A stretch of DNA of 64,000 bases, taken from contig NZ_JAQQTG010000046.1 of the NCBI RefSeq assembly GCF_028561335.1, positions 1 to 64,000 of the forward strand, given 5' to 3'. Of the stretch, positions 1-9,061 are shown in pieces (within the stretch, counting starts at the first letter, position 1; each line of letters begins with the position of its first letter). Position numbers and translations under genes: made by a program. Under the pieces are notes generated by a model. That model was not told where the DNA came from. It worked only from the letters and a program-made list of their open reading frames with translations, and searched no databases. Source of the DNA: Aequorivita todarodis. Its GTDB lineage: Bacteria; Bacteroidota; Bacteroidia; Flavobacteriales; Flavobacteriaceae.

Positions 1-2
1 AA

Positions 3-89
3 TTTAAGAAAGAAAAGTGCCTAAGAAAGGCCAACTTTGCGTCTAAATTTAAAATTACCAAAAAATCATCGCCATCAACCAAAAAATAA
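3..89 (+). CDS. C-terminal tail of a gene that begins before the window
   Basis: A reading frame is open from the window edge to a TAA at 87-89 and encodes 28 lysine-rich residues ending in STKK. A strong hairpin with a T-run begins 4 bases after the stop, as expected behind a real gene. The product cannot be identified from so short a tail. It could also be chance coding in AT-rich DNA. Confidence 0.4.
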   Translation, partial: FKKEKCLRKANFASKFKITKKSSPSTKK

Positions 90-91
90 AA

Positions 92-121
92 AACCGTCCC
101 AATTAGATTATTGAGACGGCT
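92..121. terminator. Intrinsic terminator, likely bidirectional
   Basis: The arms at 94-103 and 110-119 form a stem with one mismatch. The minus-strand transcript runs into a long T-rich tract (80-92). The plus strand has a broken T-run after 120. It most likely ends the gene whose tail lies at 3-89. Confidence 0.6.
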
Positions 122-226
122 TCTTTTGTTTTTGTTATATTATTCTGTGTGAGAGTTCGTCCCGATAGATTCTGTGTTAACTAACAAGAGGTTTTATTTG
201 GGACTATCACATAAAGTGTGTAAGTT

Positions 227-262
227 AAAAAAATAGCGGGGGCCGGCCCCCGCTATTTTTTT
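227..262. terminator. Perfect 36-bp palindrome, bidirectional terminator
   Basis: All 36 bases are self-complementary about position 244/245. Seven A lead into a GC-rich core and seven T follow. Either strand therefore gives a GC hairpin plus T-run. No gene is seen directly beside it on either side. Confidence 0.65.
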
Positions 263-295
263 ATTAATTTTAAATTTTACACATTATGAAAAAAG

Positions 296-416
296 ATGAT
301 TTAATTTCAGATAATTTTCTGGTAACTCTAAATTTTAATATTCTCTATATGCATTGAGAATGATTTAATATCAGAGAAAATGTAAGCCTCAAAATTTTAA
401 TACTCTGTACCTATTC
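296..416. repeat. Imperfect tandem duplication of about 60 bp
   Basis: The block 296-352 resembles 360-416. Both copies start ATGATTTAAT and share a core AAATTTTAATA followed by T or C and then TCT, with small gaps between. No gene is supported here. The duplication ends just before the terminator of the tRNA gene. Confidence 0.5.
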
Positions 417-430
417 TGTACCCACTCCAC

Positions 431-461
431 AAAAAAAGGCCTCACATTTCTGTGAAGCCTT
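431..461 (-). terminator. Terminator of the initiator tRNA
   Basis: The stem AAGGC/TCACA pairs with TGTGA/GCCTT with one internal mismatch. On the minus strand it is followed by seven T (431-437). It lies 12 bases beyond the tRNA 3' end. Confidence 0.75.
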
Positions 462-472
462 GGTTTTCCTAG

Positions 473-545
<73 letters not shown>

Positions 546-617
546 ATATGGGTTTCCAACTATTTCCACTTTAGCGTTTAACTTTCGGCCCATAACACCG
601 ACAGAAATATTGGACTG

Positions 618-647
618 CAAAGATACAAAGGATTTTGACCCCTACAA
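618..647 (-). promoter_or_regulatory. Bacteroidota-type promoter for the tRNA
   Basis: On the minus strand a TTG (645-647) is followed after exactly 19 bases by TATCTTTG (618-625). This matches the TTTG-N19-TAnnTTTG promoter known for Bacteroidota. It would give a leader of about 65 bases before the mature tRNA. Confidence 0.7.
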
Positions 648-721
648 GCCGGAAAACATAATTTTTTGTGAAGTGCCATTAAAGTACTTTTTGCATCGGT
701 ATCTTTAGCTATCTTTAGCGT

Positions 722-2269
722 ATGGACAAACGTTTCAGAAAGATAGTTTTCATTCTTCTCGCCATCGGCGCAATGTTTATAATTGGCGCTATTTCCATCA
801 ATTACATTCTAAAAAACAAGCTTGAAAAATTCATCGAAGAAAGATTGCCTGAAAATATGGCCCGTTCCTATGATGCCATAACGGTGGAATCCTTTGGCGG
901 TTCGCTTGTTGTTACAAATGCCTCGCTAATTATCAAAAATAGCGAAGACGGCGTCAAGCATACGTTTATAAATGTTGAAAAGCTTAAAATTTCAGACATT
1001 AGTTATTGGGACTATTTGCTCAATGGTGAAATTCACGTGGAAACCATTTCCTTGGAAAACCCAAAAATCGTTTATTACGAAGACCGGCTGAAATCCTCAA
1101 AAGATACGGTTCAAAAAGCTGTAGCCCGAATTTACAAACCAATTATCGTGGACCGCGTTGAAGTAAAAAACACAAAGTTGGTTATTTATGAAAAAGCAAA
1201 AGATTCCACCAAAGTTTATGCAACAGGACTGTCCGTTGAAATAGACGGAATAAAAGTGGACAATGGAACGGTTCTGCGCAAAATTCCTTTTGAGTACAAA
1301 GATTTTGAGGCTACGAGCGATACTGTTTTTGTAAAAGTAAGTCCGTATGAAAACCTGAGCGTTGAAGACTTTTCAATAAAGAACAACAACGCTGTTTTTA
1401 AGAATTTGAAACTTAAAACGAAATATTCCAAAAGGCAACTTTCAAGAATTATAACAAAAGAGCGCGACCATTACAATCTCACGCTGAAATCGCTCTCCAT
1501 TGCTGATTTTGATTTTGGTTTCAACAACAATCTGTTTTTCGCGAAAAGCAAAATGGTTTCTTTAAACGCTCCTTCCCTGGAAATTTACCGTGACAAATTA
1601 GTGGCCGACGATTTAAAAACAAAACCCCTCTACAGCAAAATGCTAAGGGACCTGCCTTTTGAATTAACCGTAGATTCCCTAAAAATTTCAGATGGAAACA
1701 TTCAATATGAAGAAAGACAAAAGGAAGAGAATATGGGCGGTTCCATCAATTTTAAAAATCTCAACGCAGCCATTTCAAATGTGAGCAACACCTATAAAAG
1801 TCCGGAAAAAACCACTTTAAAGATCACTGCCGATTTTATGGAAAACACACCCTTTTCCGTAGATTGGAATTTCGACGTGCAAAACAAAAGCGATGCCTTT
1901 ATTTTTAAGGCAAACGTTGGGCCGCTAAACGCGAACAAAATGAACAGTTTTACGGAGCCAAATTTAAACGTACGGCTACAAGGCAGCACCAACAAAACTT
2001 TTTTCACCATTGGCGGCAATCGCGAAACTTCAAATACCGCTATGAAGATAAGCTATTCCGATTTCAGGGTTACGGTATTGCAAAAAGACGGAAAAAGAAA
2101 AAACGAGTTTCTTTCGGCCATTACCGATATATTTATTTCAAAAAACAGCAAAAAACAAAATGATTATTACCGGGAAGGCAAAGCAGATGCCACCCGCGAT
2201 CAGACCAAATCTGTCTTCAATTTTCTATGGATCAGTGTAAAAAACGCGCTCGTTAAAACGATGCTTTGA
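722..2269 (+). CDS. AsmA/DUF748-like membrane-anchored protein
   Basis: This 515-residue protein has one hydrophobic N-terminal helix (about residues 8-30). A long soluble part follows, rich in alternating beta-strand patterns and repeated phrases on the theme VxxVxVxNxKLVI. That layout resembles the AsmA and DUF748 families, whose members sit in the envelope with most of the chain in the periplasm. Some family members act in lipid or outer-membrane homeostasis. No enzymatic motif is seen. It stands alone, and the next genes run the other way. The start is an ATG directly behind two TATCTTTA motifs (700-717). The family call is by overall resemblance and is moderate. Confidence 0.6.
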   Translation: MDKRFRKIVFILLAIGAMFIIGAISINYILKNKLEKFIEERLPENMARSYDAITVESFGGSLVVTNASLIIKNSEDGVKHTFINVEKLKISDISYWDYLLNGEIHVETISLENPKIVYYEDRLKSSKDTVQKAVARIYKPIIVDRVEVKNTKLVIYEKAKDSTKVYATGLSVEIDGIKVDNGTVLRKIPFEYKDFEATSDTVFVKVSPYENLSVEDFSIKNNNAVFKNLKLKTKYSKRQLSRIITKERDHYNLTLKSLSIADFDFGFNNNLFFAKSKMVSLNAPSLEIYRDKLVADDLKTKPLYSKMLRDLPFELTVDSLKISDGNIQYEERQKEENMGGSINFKNLNAAISNVSNTYKSPEKTTLKITADFMENTPFSVDWNFDVQNKSDAFIFKANVGPLNANKMNSFTEPNLNVRLQGSTNKTFFTIGGNRETSNTAMKISYSDFRVTVLQKDGKRKNEFLSAITDIFISKNSKKQNDYYREGKADATRDQTKSVFNFLWISVKNALVKTML

Positions 2270-2286
2270 GCTAAAAAAGAAGCAAT

Positions 2287-2640
2287 CTAATGACTTATCC
2301 ACTGAATAGCCTCTAACCGCTGCTGGACCGAAAAAATTCGAATCTCCGCGTTAAAAAATAATTTTTCGAGATTGCTTATAATTTGGAGCCATTTTCTGTC
2401 CGTAACTACCGCAACCCTTTCAAAGCGATTTCCTGTTTTAAGTTTAAAGGGAATACTCTTCACAACTGCCTTAAGCGAAATATCCGCATTTACGGTATCT
2501 TCAATATATAAGTTTAACTTGTCGAAAACCTCCAACCTTTCCTTCACCTGAGTCTGTATTCTTTCTATTGCGTGTTCGTCGTAAGGCCCATCAATAATAA
2601 AACCTATAATATTATCGGCTAGGGTAAAAGAAGAGAGCAT
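2287..2640 (-). CDS. SpoIIAA-like / STAS-fold protein
   Basis: The 117-residue protein carries the layout of the SpoIIAA-like family: an N-terminal strand (NIIGFIIDG), a central LNLYIEDT segment, and a late RVAVVTDRKWLQ segment followed by a helix with ab initio-like FFNAEIRIF. Family members have a STAS-like fold without the phosphorylated serine context of true anti-sigma antagonists, and their role is mostly unknown. It is convergent with the AsmA-like gene and 47 bases from the next minus-strand gene. It may be cotranscribed with the small zinc-ribbon gene. Confidence 0.65.
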   Translation of the reverse strand: MLSSFTLADNIIGFIIDGPYDEHAIERIQTQVKERLEVFDKLNLYIEDTVNADISLKAVVKSIPFKLKTGNRFERVAVVTDRKWLQIISNLEKLFFNAEIRIFSVQQRLEAIQWISH

Positions 2641-2687
2641 AGGAGGAGTTTAGAAGTTTTGTTGCACTAAATTTATAAAATTAAAAC

Positions 2688-2870
2688 TTATTGACCAATT
2701 CCATTTGCCGAAAAACCAACAAGTTCTCCATCCTGAAAGGTTACGTCCAGTTCAATGGGGTTGCAACAAATTTCGCAATCCTCAATATATTTTTGGTGCC
2801 GGACGGAAGAATCCAACAGCATCGAAATCTCTTCCCAACAATGTGGGCATTGAAAAAAATGCTCGTACAT
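2688..2870 (-). CDS. CPXCG-type cysteine-rich small protein
   Basis: The 60-residue protein has two cysteine pairs. The first is FQCPHCWEE near the N-terminus (C-P-H-C). The second is DCEICCNPIELDV in the middle. This is the pattern of the small CPXCG-motif family, probably a zinc ribbon. The family has no established function. The length is normal for the family. It lies between the ABC-F ATPase gene and the SpoIIAA-like gene on the same strand. Confidence 0.75.
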   Translation of the reverse strand: MYEHFFQCPHCWEEISMLLDSSVRHQKYIEDCEICCNPIELDVTFQDGELVGFSANGIGQ

Positions 2871-2962
2871 GCCAAAGTTTGTGATTTGTGATTTACAAAA
2901 TTAGATACTGCATTTTTTAGAAAAAAGAAAAATGTCCAAAAAGGAATAAACCTTCAGCAAAT

Positions 2963-4873
2963 TTAGGAAAGGGATTCCACGCTTTCCTGTAGTATTTCCC
3001 ACTCTTCCATCAACTTTTTCAGCTTCTTTTTCTTTTCTTGGTATTTGTCGAAAAAATGGGGTTTTGCAATGGTCTCTTCGTAATTGATAAGCAGTTCGGT
3101 GTCAATATTGGCTATCTCTTTCTCCAAGGAAGAAATGGCCGATTCCACATTGCTCAATTTGTTCTTTGCAGATTTAAGTTTCTTTTGAATCTCATATTCC
3201 TCCCCAGCGCTCCGTTTTTCCTTTACTTCGGAAACGACTGTTCTTTTTTCAGCTTCGCGAAGGTTTTGTAGGTTTCGCTGTTCCAAGAAATAATCAATAT
3301 CGCCCAAATATTCCTTGATGTGATGGTCCTTGAATTCGTAAACTTTATTGGTCAGCCCTTGCAGAAAATCACGGTCGTGGGAAACCAATATCAAAGTTCC
3401 CCCGAAGCTCTTTAGCGCATCTTTCAACACGTTTTTGGACTTTATGTCGAGGTGGTTCGTGGGCTCATCCATCACCAAAACGTTGAAGGGCTGCAACAAC
3501 AATTTTGCCAGCGCCAACCGGTTTCGCTCTCCCCCGCTCAATACGCGTACGTATTTTTCAACCTCGTCTCCGCGGAAAAGAAAAGAGCCCAAAATATCGC
3601 GAACCTTGCTTCGGTTTTTTTCGTTGGCAGCGTCAATCATCGTATCCAAAACAGTTTTTGTTCCGTCCAAATAATCGGCTTGATTCTGCGCAAAATAACC
3701 AATCTGCACATTGTGGCCCAAAGTGAGTTTTCCACCGTATTCTATTTCACCTACAATAATTTTTGCCAAAGTAGATTTTCCCTGCCCGTTTTGGCCCACA
3801 AATGCAATCTTGCTATCGCGATCCACCATAAGGTCCACGCCGCTCAACACATTTTTATCGCCGTAACTTTTTGAAATATTTTCAGCCTCAATCACCACTT
3901 TTCCGGGGGTAATGGAAACGGGGAAACGCAGCGTCATCACACTGTTGTCGTCCTCATCCACTTCAATCCGGTCAATTTTGTCCAACTTTTTTATGAGCGA
4001 TTGTGCCATGGTGGCTTTACTCGCCTTCGCCCGGAACTTATCAATCAATTTCTCGGTCTGTTCAATCTGCTTCTGCTGGTTTTTTTGTGAAGCCAATTGC
4101 TGCTCGCGCAATTCGTTCCGAAGAATTAGATATTGCGTATATGGCTTGTTGAAATCATAAATCTTCCCGAGGGAAATTTCAATGGTCCTATTGGTCACAT
4201 TGTCCAAAAACATTTTATCGTGGGAAACGATTACAACGGCCCCGGCATATCCTTTTAAAAATTCCTCCAACCAAAGAATGGATTCAATATCCAAGTGGTT
4301 TGTGGGCTCATCCAGCAGTAAAATATCGTTGTTTTGAAGCAATAGTTTGGCGAGTTCAATACGCATACGCCATCCGCCCGAAAAGGTCTCGGTGAGCTTT
4401 GTAAAATCTTCCCGTTGGAAACCCAAACCTTGCAGGATCCGTTCGGTTTCGCCTTGGTAGTTGTAACCGCCGTGGATTTCGTATTGGTGCTGCACTTCGT
4501 TCAAATCAACCATCAATTGGTGATAGCCATCGCTTTCATAATCGGTGCGTTCCGCCAATTGCCTGTTAATTTCGGCTAATTGTTTTTCGAGCTTTTTTAT
4601 TTCAGTAAACGCTTCGTAGGATTCCTCCAGAACGGTCCGGCCTTTTTCAAAATCGATATCCTGTTTCAAGAAACCGATTGAAATTTCCTTATCGGTCGCT
4701 ATTTGGCCCGTATCATATTCCTGTTCTCCCGCAATAATTTTAAGCAAGGTAGATTTGCCCGCGCCATTTTTTCCAACCAAGCCTACGCGATCGCCGGGCT
4801 TTAGCTGAAAAGTGATTTTCTCGAACAAATAGTCGCCTTGAAAGGAAACCGAAAGATTGTGGATATTGACCAT
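2963..4873 (-). CDS. ABC-F family ATPase (ribosome-associated type)
   Basis: The 636-residue protein has two ABC ATPase cassettes and no membrane segment. The first Walker A is GKNGAGKS near residue 35 and the second is GQNGQGKS near residue 355. Signatures FSGGWRMR and LSGGERNR are present, and both Walker B motifs end in DEPTNHLD. A charged linker between the cassettes (about 250-310) matches the ABC-F extension that contacts tRNA. A coiled coil fills the last 90 residues. ABC-F proteins bind the ribosomal E site and tune translation. Which subfamily (Uup-like or YkpA-like) is not decided here. Its start is 59 bases from the divergent DUF983 gene. Confidence 0.88.
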   Translation of the reverse strand: MVNIHNLSVSFQGDYLFEKITFQLKPGDRVGLVGKNGAGKSTLLKIIAGEQEYDTGQIATDKEISIGFLKQDIDFEKGRTVLEESYEAFTEIKKLEKQLAEINRQLAERTDYESDGYHQLMVDLNEVQHQYEIHGGYNYQGETERILQGLGFQREDFTKLTETFSGGWRMRIELAKLLLQNNDILLLDEPTNHLDIESILWLEEFLKGYAGAVVIVSHDKMFLDNVTNRTIEISLGKIYDFNKPYTQYLILRNELREQQLASQKNQQKQIEQTEKLIDKFRAKASKATMAQSLIKKLDKIDRIEVDEDDNSVMTLRFPVSITPGKVVIEAENISKSYGDKNVLSGVDLMVDRDSKIAFVGQNGQGKSTLAKIIVGEIEYGGKLTLGHNVQIGYFAQNQADYLDGTKTVLDTMIDAANEKNRSKVRDILGSFLFRGDEVEKYVRVLSGGERNRLALAKLLLQPFNVLVMDEPTNHLDIKSKNVLKDALKSFGGTLILVSHDRDFLQGLTNKVYEFKDHHIKEYLGDIDYFLEQRNLQNLREAEKRTVVSEVKEKRSAGEEYEIQKKLKSAKNKLSNVESAISSLEKEIANIDTELLINYEETIAKPHFFDKYQEKKKKLKKLMEEWEILQESVESLS

Positions 4874-4932
4874 TTAAAAGGGCTAAAATTTTTGCAAAGA
4901 TGCTTATTTTTGCGGTGCTAAAAAAGCGCATT

Positions 4933-5319
4933 ATGCAATTCCTTAAAGGCACCAAACTCTACAGTATTTTTACGGGAACTTGCCCCGTGTGCCAAAAAGG
5001 AAAAATGTATGTGGAGCGCAATCCTTATAATTTTTCAAAAACGCTGAAAATGCACGACCGGTGCAGCCATTGCGATACAAAGTTCAAAATGGAACCTTCT
5101 TTTTTTTACGGGGCCATGTATGTAAGTTACGCTGTGGGCGTGGCTATTTCGGTTGCGGTTTTTATAATTGCCTATTTCTTTATCGGGCTGGATAGAAATT
5201 ATACTTTTTTCTCCATCATAGGCGTTCTGGTTATATTGTTGCCCATAATTGTGAGAATTTCCCGAAATATCTGGATTAACTTTTTTATGAAATACAGCAA
5301 AGAGAAAGCAAAGGTTTAG
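4933..5319 (+). CDS. DUF983 family membrane protein
   Basis: The protein of 128 residues begins with two CxxC pairs, TCPVCQKGK and DRCSHCDTKF, probably one zinc ribbon. Two hydrophobic helices follow (about 65-88 and 95-115). This is the DUF983 layout, common in Bacteroidota and of unknown function. An upstream in-frame ATG at 4900 is less likely because it overlaps a TATTTTTG promoter-like motif (about 4906-4913). The ATG at 4933 begins the conserved MQFLKGTKLYS. It is divergent from the ABC-F gene. Confidence 0.8.
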   Translation: MQFLKGTKLYSIFTGTCPVCQKGKMYVERNPYNFSKTLKMHDRCSHCDTKFKMEPSFFYGAMYVSYAVGVAISVAVFIIAYFFIGLDRNYTFFSIIGVLVILLPIIVRISRNIWINFFMKYSKEKAKV

Positions 5320-5329
5320 TTGGCAGCCA

Positions 5330-6373
5330 TTAAAGCATTCTTTTAATGTCCATTTCCTGCGACAGCGGGACATCCCCTTCCAAATATTCAAAAAGAATTT
5401 CCGAAAGTAACGGCGCCATCAAAAACCCACGCGAACCCAAGCCGTTATAGAAAACCAAGTTTGGGTTGTCTTTTAAGCTTCCCAACAAAGGTCTGTGATC
5501 TTTGGTCGTGGGCCGTACTCCTGCGGTTTGCCCCACTATTTCAAAAGGACAATTGATAAAACTTTTCATTTTTGAAAGGATTTCCGCTTTCGCGGTTTCC
5601 GTTGGGGCCATACCGTAATCATCCCGGCTGTAGGTTGCGCCCACCTTATATTCATCATTTCCTAAAGGAATAACATACACTGGGCCTTTTAAAAGCGCTC
5701 CCAACTTTAAATCGGCCGCTTTTATGAGTATGTATTCCCCTTTATTTCCAATGATGGCATGCTTTGGAAAAAAAGGATTTTCAATCACTGAAGCGCCCTC
5801 AGCGAATATGATTTTTTTTGCGGAAATATTTTTATAAACCACGCCGTTGTCTTGCTGTTGAATTGCTTCGTATTGAAAATCTTCAGAAAGCCATGAGTCT
5901 TCAGCTCTTAAGAAATTTCGGTAACCGGAAAGTAATTTATTTGTATGAATCTGCACGGTTCCCAAAACTTCCCCATAACCGAAAGGCGCTTCAATTGCAG
6001 GGTTTTCATTCTTTAAAAATTTTGATGAAAGAAAATCCTGCAATTCCTTTTTATCGCTTGCAACCGACCAATTGTTTTGTTCTTCCACACTTTTGAAGAT
6101 TCTTAAAATCGGGATTTGGGTATATATTTTATTTTGAAGTTTTTCAGAAAGTTCCGTATAAAAATTAACCGCCACAGGAAAAAAAGCTGAAGCATTCCAA
6201 GCTGCCGTGAAGCGTTTCAGAACGGTTGGGTTAAAAACACCGCCAGATCTTGCCGTGGAACCTTCTGCGCCATTGTCGATCACCACAAAGCTCTTTCCGT
6301 GCTTGTGGAGCTGCTCGCACAGACTGATTCCGGCAATTCCGAGGCCTACGATTATATACTCTACCTGTTTCAT
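5330..6373 (-). CDS. FAD-dependent oxidoreductase, DAO family
   Basis: The 347-residue protein starts with a Rossmann dinucleotide motif, VGLGIAGISLCEQL, followed by an acidic residue at the end of strand 2 (VIDNG). A late segment RPTTKDHRPLLG plus NGLGSRGFLMAPLLSE closes the FAD site, as in D-amino-acid oxidase, glycine oxidase and the MnmC C-domain. It probably oxidises an amine or amino acid in the cytoplasm. The substrate is not visible. It is convergent with the DUF983 gene, 10 bases apart, and is likely a single-gene unit. Confidence 0.8.
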   Translation of the reverse strand: MKQVEYIIVGLGIAGISLCEQLHKHGKSFVVIDNGAEGSTARSGGVFNPTVLKRFTAAWNASAFFPVAVNFYTELSEKLQNKIYTQIPILRIFKSVEEQNNWSVASDKKELQDFLSSKFLKNENPAIEAPFGYGEVLGTVQIHTNKLLSGYRNFLRAEDSWLSEDFQYEAIQQQDNGVVYKNISAKKIIFAEGASVIENPFFPKHAIIGNKGEYILIKAADLKLGALLKGPVYVIPLGNDEYKVGATYSRDDYGMAPTETAKAEILSKMKSFINCPFEIVGQTAGVRPTTKDHRPLLGSLKDNPNLVFYNGLGSRGFLMAPLLSEILFEYLEGDVPLSQEMDIKRML

Positions 6374-6431
6374 TATTGTATGCTACTTTTAAAGCTTTTA
6401 CGGCCTCCAATCAAAAAGACTCCCCCTAAAG

Positions 6432-6462
6432 TTTATCCTGAGCGAAACCGAAGGATGGGAAT
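6432..6462. repeat. TTTATCCTGAGCG-type interspersed repeat, copy 1
   Basis: The sequence GTTTATCCTGAGCGA then CCGAAGGATGGGAAT recurs with few changes at 21752-21782 upstream of groES. The arms CCTGAGCG and CCGAAGG are partly complementary. It resembles REP-like elements seen in many bacteria. Confidence 0.6.
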
Positions 6463-6463
6463 G

Positions 6464-6501
6464 AAAAAACCCTTCAGTTTCCGAAATGGAACTTGAAGGG
6501 T
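6464..6501 (-). terminator. Terminator behind gldN
   Basis: ACCCTTCA (6469-6476) pairs with TGAAGGGT (6494-6501). The inner part of the stem is interrupted, and five T follow on the minus strand (6464-6468). It lies 31 bases beyond the gldN stop codon and closes the gld block. Confidence 0.75.
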
Positions 6502-6531
6502 CTTCTTCAAATTGTGGCTTTCATTAACTGA

Positions 6532-7431
6532 TTAATAATTCCACAAATCTATTTCAATATTGCGTATTTGTTCTTTGATCCGTTCAGACTCCAACAGTTG
6601 CATTAGCGCGTTGTCGTTGATGTAATTTTTAACATCCCTATCGCCCTGCACGTTGTCCTCTTTATAAATAACAGCGTTGAAGCGTCTTGAATTCAACAAA
6701 TGGTCGTAAGAGATTGGCTGCGAGGTATTCTTTCGGTTGAACGCTTTGGCCTCGTGCAAAACTTCGCGTGCTCCGGGGAACCAAACCCAAAATAGTTCAA
6801 CTTTTGAATCAATGCCATCTTCTGGATATGCCTTGGAACGCGCTTCGTTCGCTACCGGGCAAATTCCCAGCAATCTATACTTAAGCTCGCCTTGGCGCTT
6901 GTCCAAATACCAATAGCCTCTAATGTGCCATTCTTCAATATCGCCCGCATCCAAAGAAAAGCGACGCACATATTGCGGATCCACTGTTCCTTCGGCATTG
7001 TATTGTTCAATACCCAAATCGGTAGTATCGCTATAAACCAACGAGGCTTCAATATCCTTTAAGGTACGTTTTTCGGTAAAGTATGAATCTGCATAAACAT
7101 TTTCAATTTTTCCGCTTTTGATATTCTTTACCAAAACATCGTAAAGGGAACGTCTGTCTGCGCCAATGTTGTTTGTATCTATAGGATAATACAACGGAAA
7201 GTTGACTCTTTCGTCAAGGTCAATTATTTCCCAAGTGGTTTTGGACCACAACACATCGCGCTCGTCCGTATAGCCGTAAGGTAAAGGCGTATCATTGTCA
7301 TAAGCAATCTGTGCTTCGGTCTTTTTGCCTATATCCTCTGGAGTTTTGGCATTAAGAATGTTTACCTGTGCCGTTGCACTGGCAGCCATTCCGAGGCCAA
7401 AAACACATAAAACAACATTTTTCAAATTCAT
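6532..7431 (-). CDS. gldN: GldN, type IX secretion system ring protein
   Basis: The 299-residue protein starts with a cleavable signal peptide (residues 1-21, ending ATAQ). It carries the family's LYYPIDTNNIGADRRSLYDV and GELKYRLLGICPV segments. GldN (PorN) forms a periplasmic ring with the lipoprotein GldK in the type IX secretion machine that also powers gliding. It is the last gene of the gldK-gldL-gldM-gldN run, 27 bases after gldM, and is followed by a terminator. The length is as in other flavobacteria. Confidence 0.95.
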   Translation of the reverse strand: MNLKNVVLCVFGLGMAASATAQVNILNAKTPEDIGKKTEAQIAYDNDTPLPYGYTDERDVLWSKTTWEIIDLDERVNFPLYYPIDTNNIGADRRSLYDVLVKNIKSGKIENVYADSYFTEKRTLKDIEASLVYSDTTDLGIEQYNAEGTVDPQYVRRFSLDAGDIEEWHIRGYWYLDKRQGELKYRLLGICPVANEARSKAYPEDGIDSKVELFWVWFPGAREVLHEAKAFNRKNTSQPISYDHLLNSRRFNAVIYKEDNVQGDRDVKNYINDNALMQLLESERIKEQIRNIEIDLWNY

Positions 7432-7458
7432 ACCGATAGGGTTTTATACTAAATTTTA

Positions 7459-9012
7459 TTAGTTTGTCAATTCAATAATTACAGGAGAAATCTTTTTCAA
7501 TTTATAACCTGAATTTCCAGCAAGGTTTGCATTTATGTCGAAAATTTGAACTGCATCGCCACGCTGCGCTCTTCTCAAGGCACCTTTGGCGGCAGCATCC
7601 AGCTTGGTTCCGTTTACTTTAACGGTCGGTTGGCCTGAAACTTTAAAGCTAAAGCCTGTAACGTTAATATTCAATTCGAAATCAAAATCTTGCAATATTG
7701 CCGAAATAGTTGAGATTTCAAGACCTCCACGTTCCATACGTACAATTCCGGTTTCGCCACGGATGGCACCTACTGGTGGCGGAATATCCTTAATACGGAA
7801 TTCTGCAGGGGTTCTCACACCCGTACCATCTGGTAATGTTCCGCTTGCAACAATGGTAACCGTTCTTCCAGCGCCCGGACGCATAACATATTTGCTGCCT
7901 GAAACTTTTGAAAGACCAGGTGCAGATGCATTTACTTTATTGTCAGGAATACCTGGAATGGAAACCGTCATTGGGTTATCCACGCCTCGGTAAACCACGT
8001 TCATTTTATCTGCAGCGATTACTGCTGAATTTGGTTTTGAGATAGTAGAAAATCCAAGATCTACAGGAATTTCCGTGTCTTTTCCATTTTCGGTAAAAAT
8101 AAGGTTTCCTTCTATTTTGTGGTCACCCGGAGAACCGGCTGTTATTTTCAACATTACTTTCCCGTTCTCAATAGCATACTGATCTTCGGTTAAAGGTCTG
8201 CCGTCCAAAGTAAGTTCTACTCTGTTTGGCTTTGTATTTGGATCCTTACGCCCTAAAACAATTCCTCCGTCAAACTGTTCTCCAGCGTAATATGCAGATT
8301 TGGAAGTTTCTAAAAGTGTATTGTATTGCGTAAACGATAAAGCTGCTGCCTGTTGCCCCGCAAGATATTTAGAGAGCAATTCGCTATTTACGGTTTTAAC
8401 ATCAGCTTGCATTTGCGTTAACTTGGTTATAGATGCAATCAATGGAAAACCTTCAAAGTTATAGTTAAGCCAAGGCACTTCTTTTCCATCTCTGTTTTTA
8501 ACTTTTGCAGTTGAAAAATTGGTTTCAACAAAAGATTGAATATCTGGATAATTAGTTCCCAAAACTTCTAGCATGGAATTTCGGTAGCCATCTACTTTAT
8601 CGAGAAACTCTTGACCTCCCGCTTTATATTTGTCTCCTTGGAAAAAGAGATTGTTCAAATAATCGGGTTTATCCATTACCTCATAATCTGTAGGGTCTTT
8701 GGCAGTTGCAAGCATATCTTCCTTTAATTTTGAAAGATAGGCGTCAAATTCTCCGGAAATTTCTTTTATTTTCTGAGCGCCAGCCAATACCGTTCCGTAT
8801 TGTTCGGGCTGTTCAGCCGCTTTGGTTTCCAAACTTGCCAAGAACGCTTCGTTACGTTGTTTGGTAGCTTCGTTTGCCGTAGCTATTTTATCATTCAATA
8901 ATCCAAAAGCAGATAATACTTCCTTGGACATGTTAAGTGCCAGCATCGCGATGAAAACCAGATACATCAGGTTAATCATCTTCTGCCTGGGGGATAAGTT
9001 TCCTTTAGCCAT
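7459..9012 (-). CDS. gldM: GldM, type IX secretion and gliding motor rotor protein
   Basis: The 517-residue protein begins with the family opening GNLSPRQKMINLMYLVF and one membrane helix (about 14-34). The rest is a large periplasmic part with predicted helices and then repeated beta domains. GldM pairs with GldL in the inner membrane as the proton-driven motor, and its periplasmic arm reaches GldK/GldN. It lies 49 bases after gldL and 27 before gldN on the same strand. Length and order match known gld operons. Confidence 0.96.
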   Translation of the reverse strand: MAKGNLSPRQKMINLMYLVFIAMLALNMSKEVLSAFGLLNDKIATANEATKQRNEAFLASLETKAAEQPEQYGTVLAGAQKIKEISGEFDAYLSKLKEDMLATAKDPTDYEVMDKPDYLNNLFFQGDKYKAGGQEFLDKVDGYRNSMLEVLGTNYPDIQSFVETNFSTAKVKNRDGKEVPWLNYNFEGFPLIASITKLTQMQADVKTVNSELLSKYLAGQQAAALSFTQYNTLLETSKSAYYAGEQFDGGIVLGRKDPNTKPNRVELTLDGRPLTEDQYAIENGKVMLKITAGSPGDHKIEGNLIFTENGKDTEIPVDLGFSTISKPNSAVIAADKMNVVYRGVDNPMTVSIPGIPDNKVNASAPGLSKVSGSKYVMRPGAGRTVTIVASGTLPDGTGVRTPAEFRIKDIPPPVGAIRGETGIVRMERGGLEISTISAILQDFDFELNINVTGFSFKVSGQPTVKVNGTKLDAAAKGALRRAQRGDAVQIFDINANLAGNSGYKLKKISPVIIELTN

Positions 9013-9061
9013 TTTTTAATAGTTTTTCAGTTTATAAAAATTATTTTGGTTAATAGGAAAC

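Noticed and set aside
285-356. A 23-codon frame MKKDDLISDNFL and onward.
   Set aside because: It is very short, in an AT-rich duplicated stretch, with no promoter or conserved residue visible.
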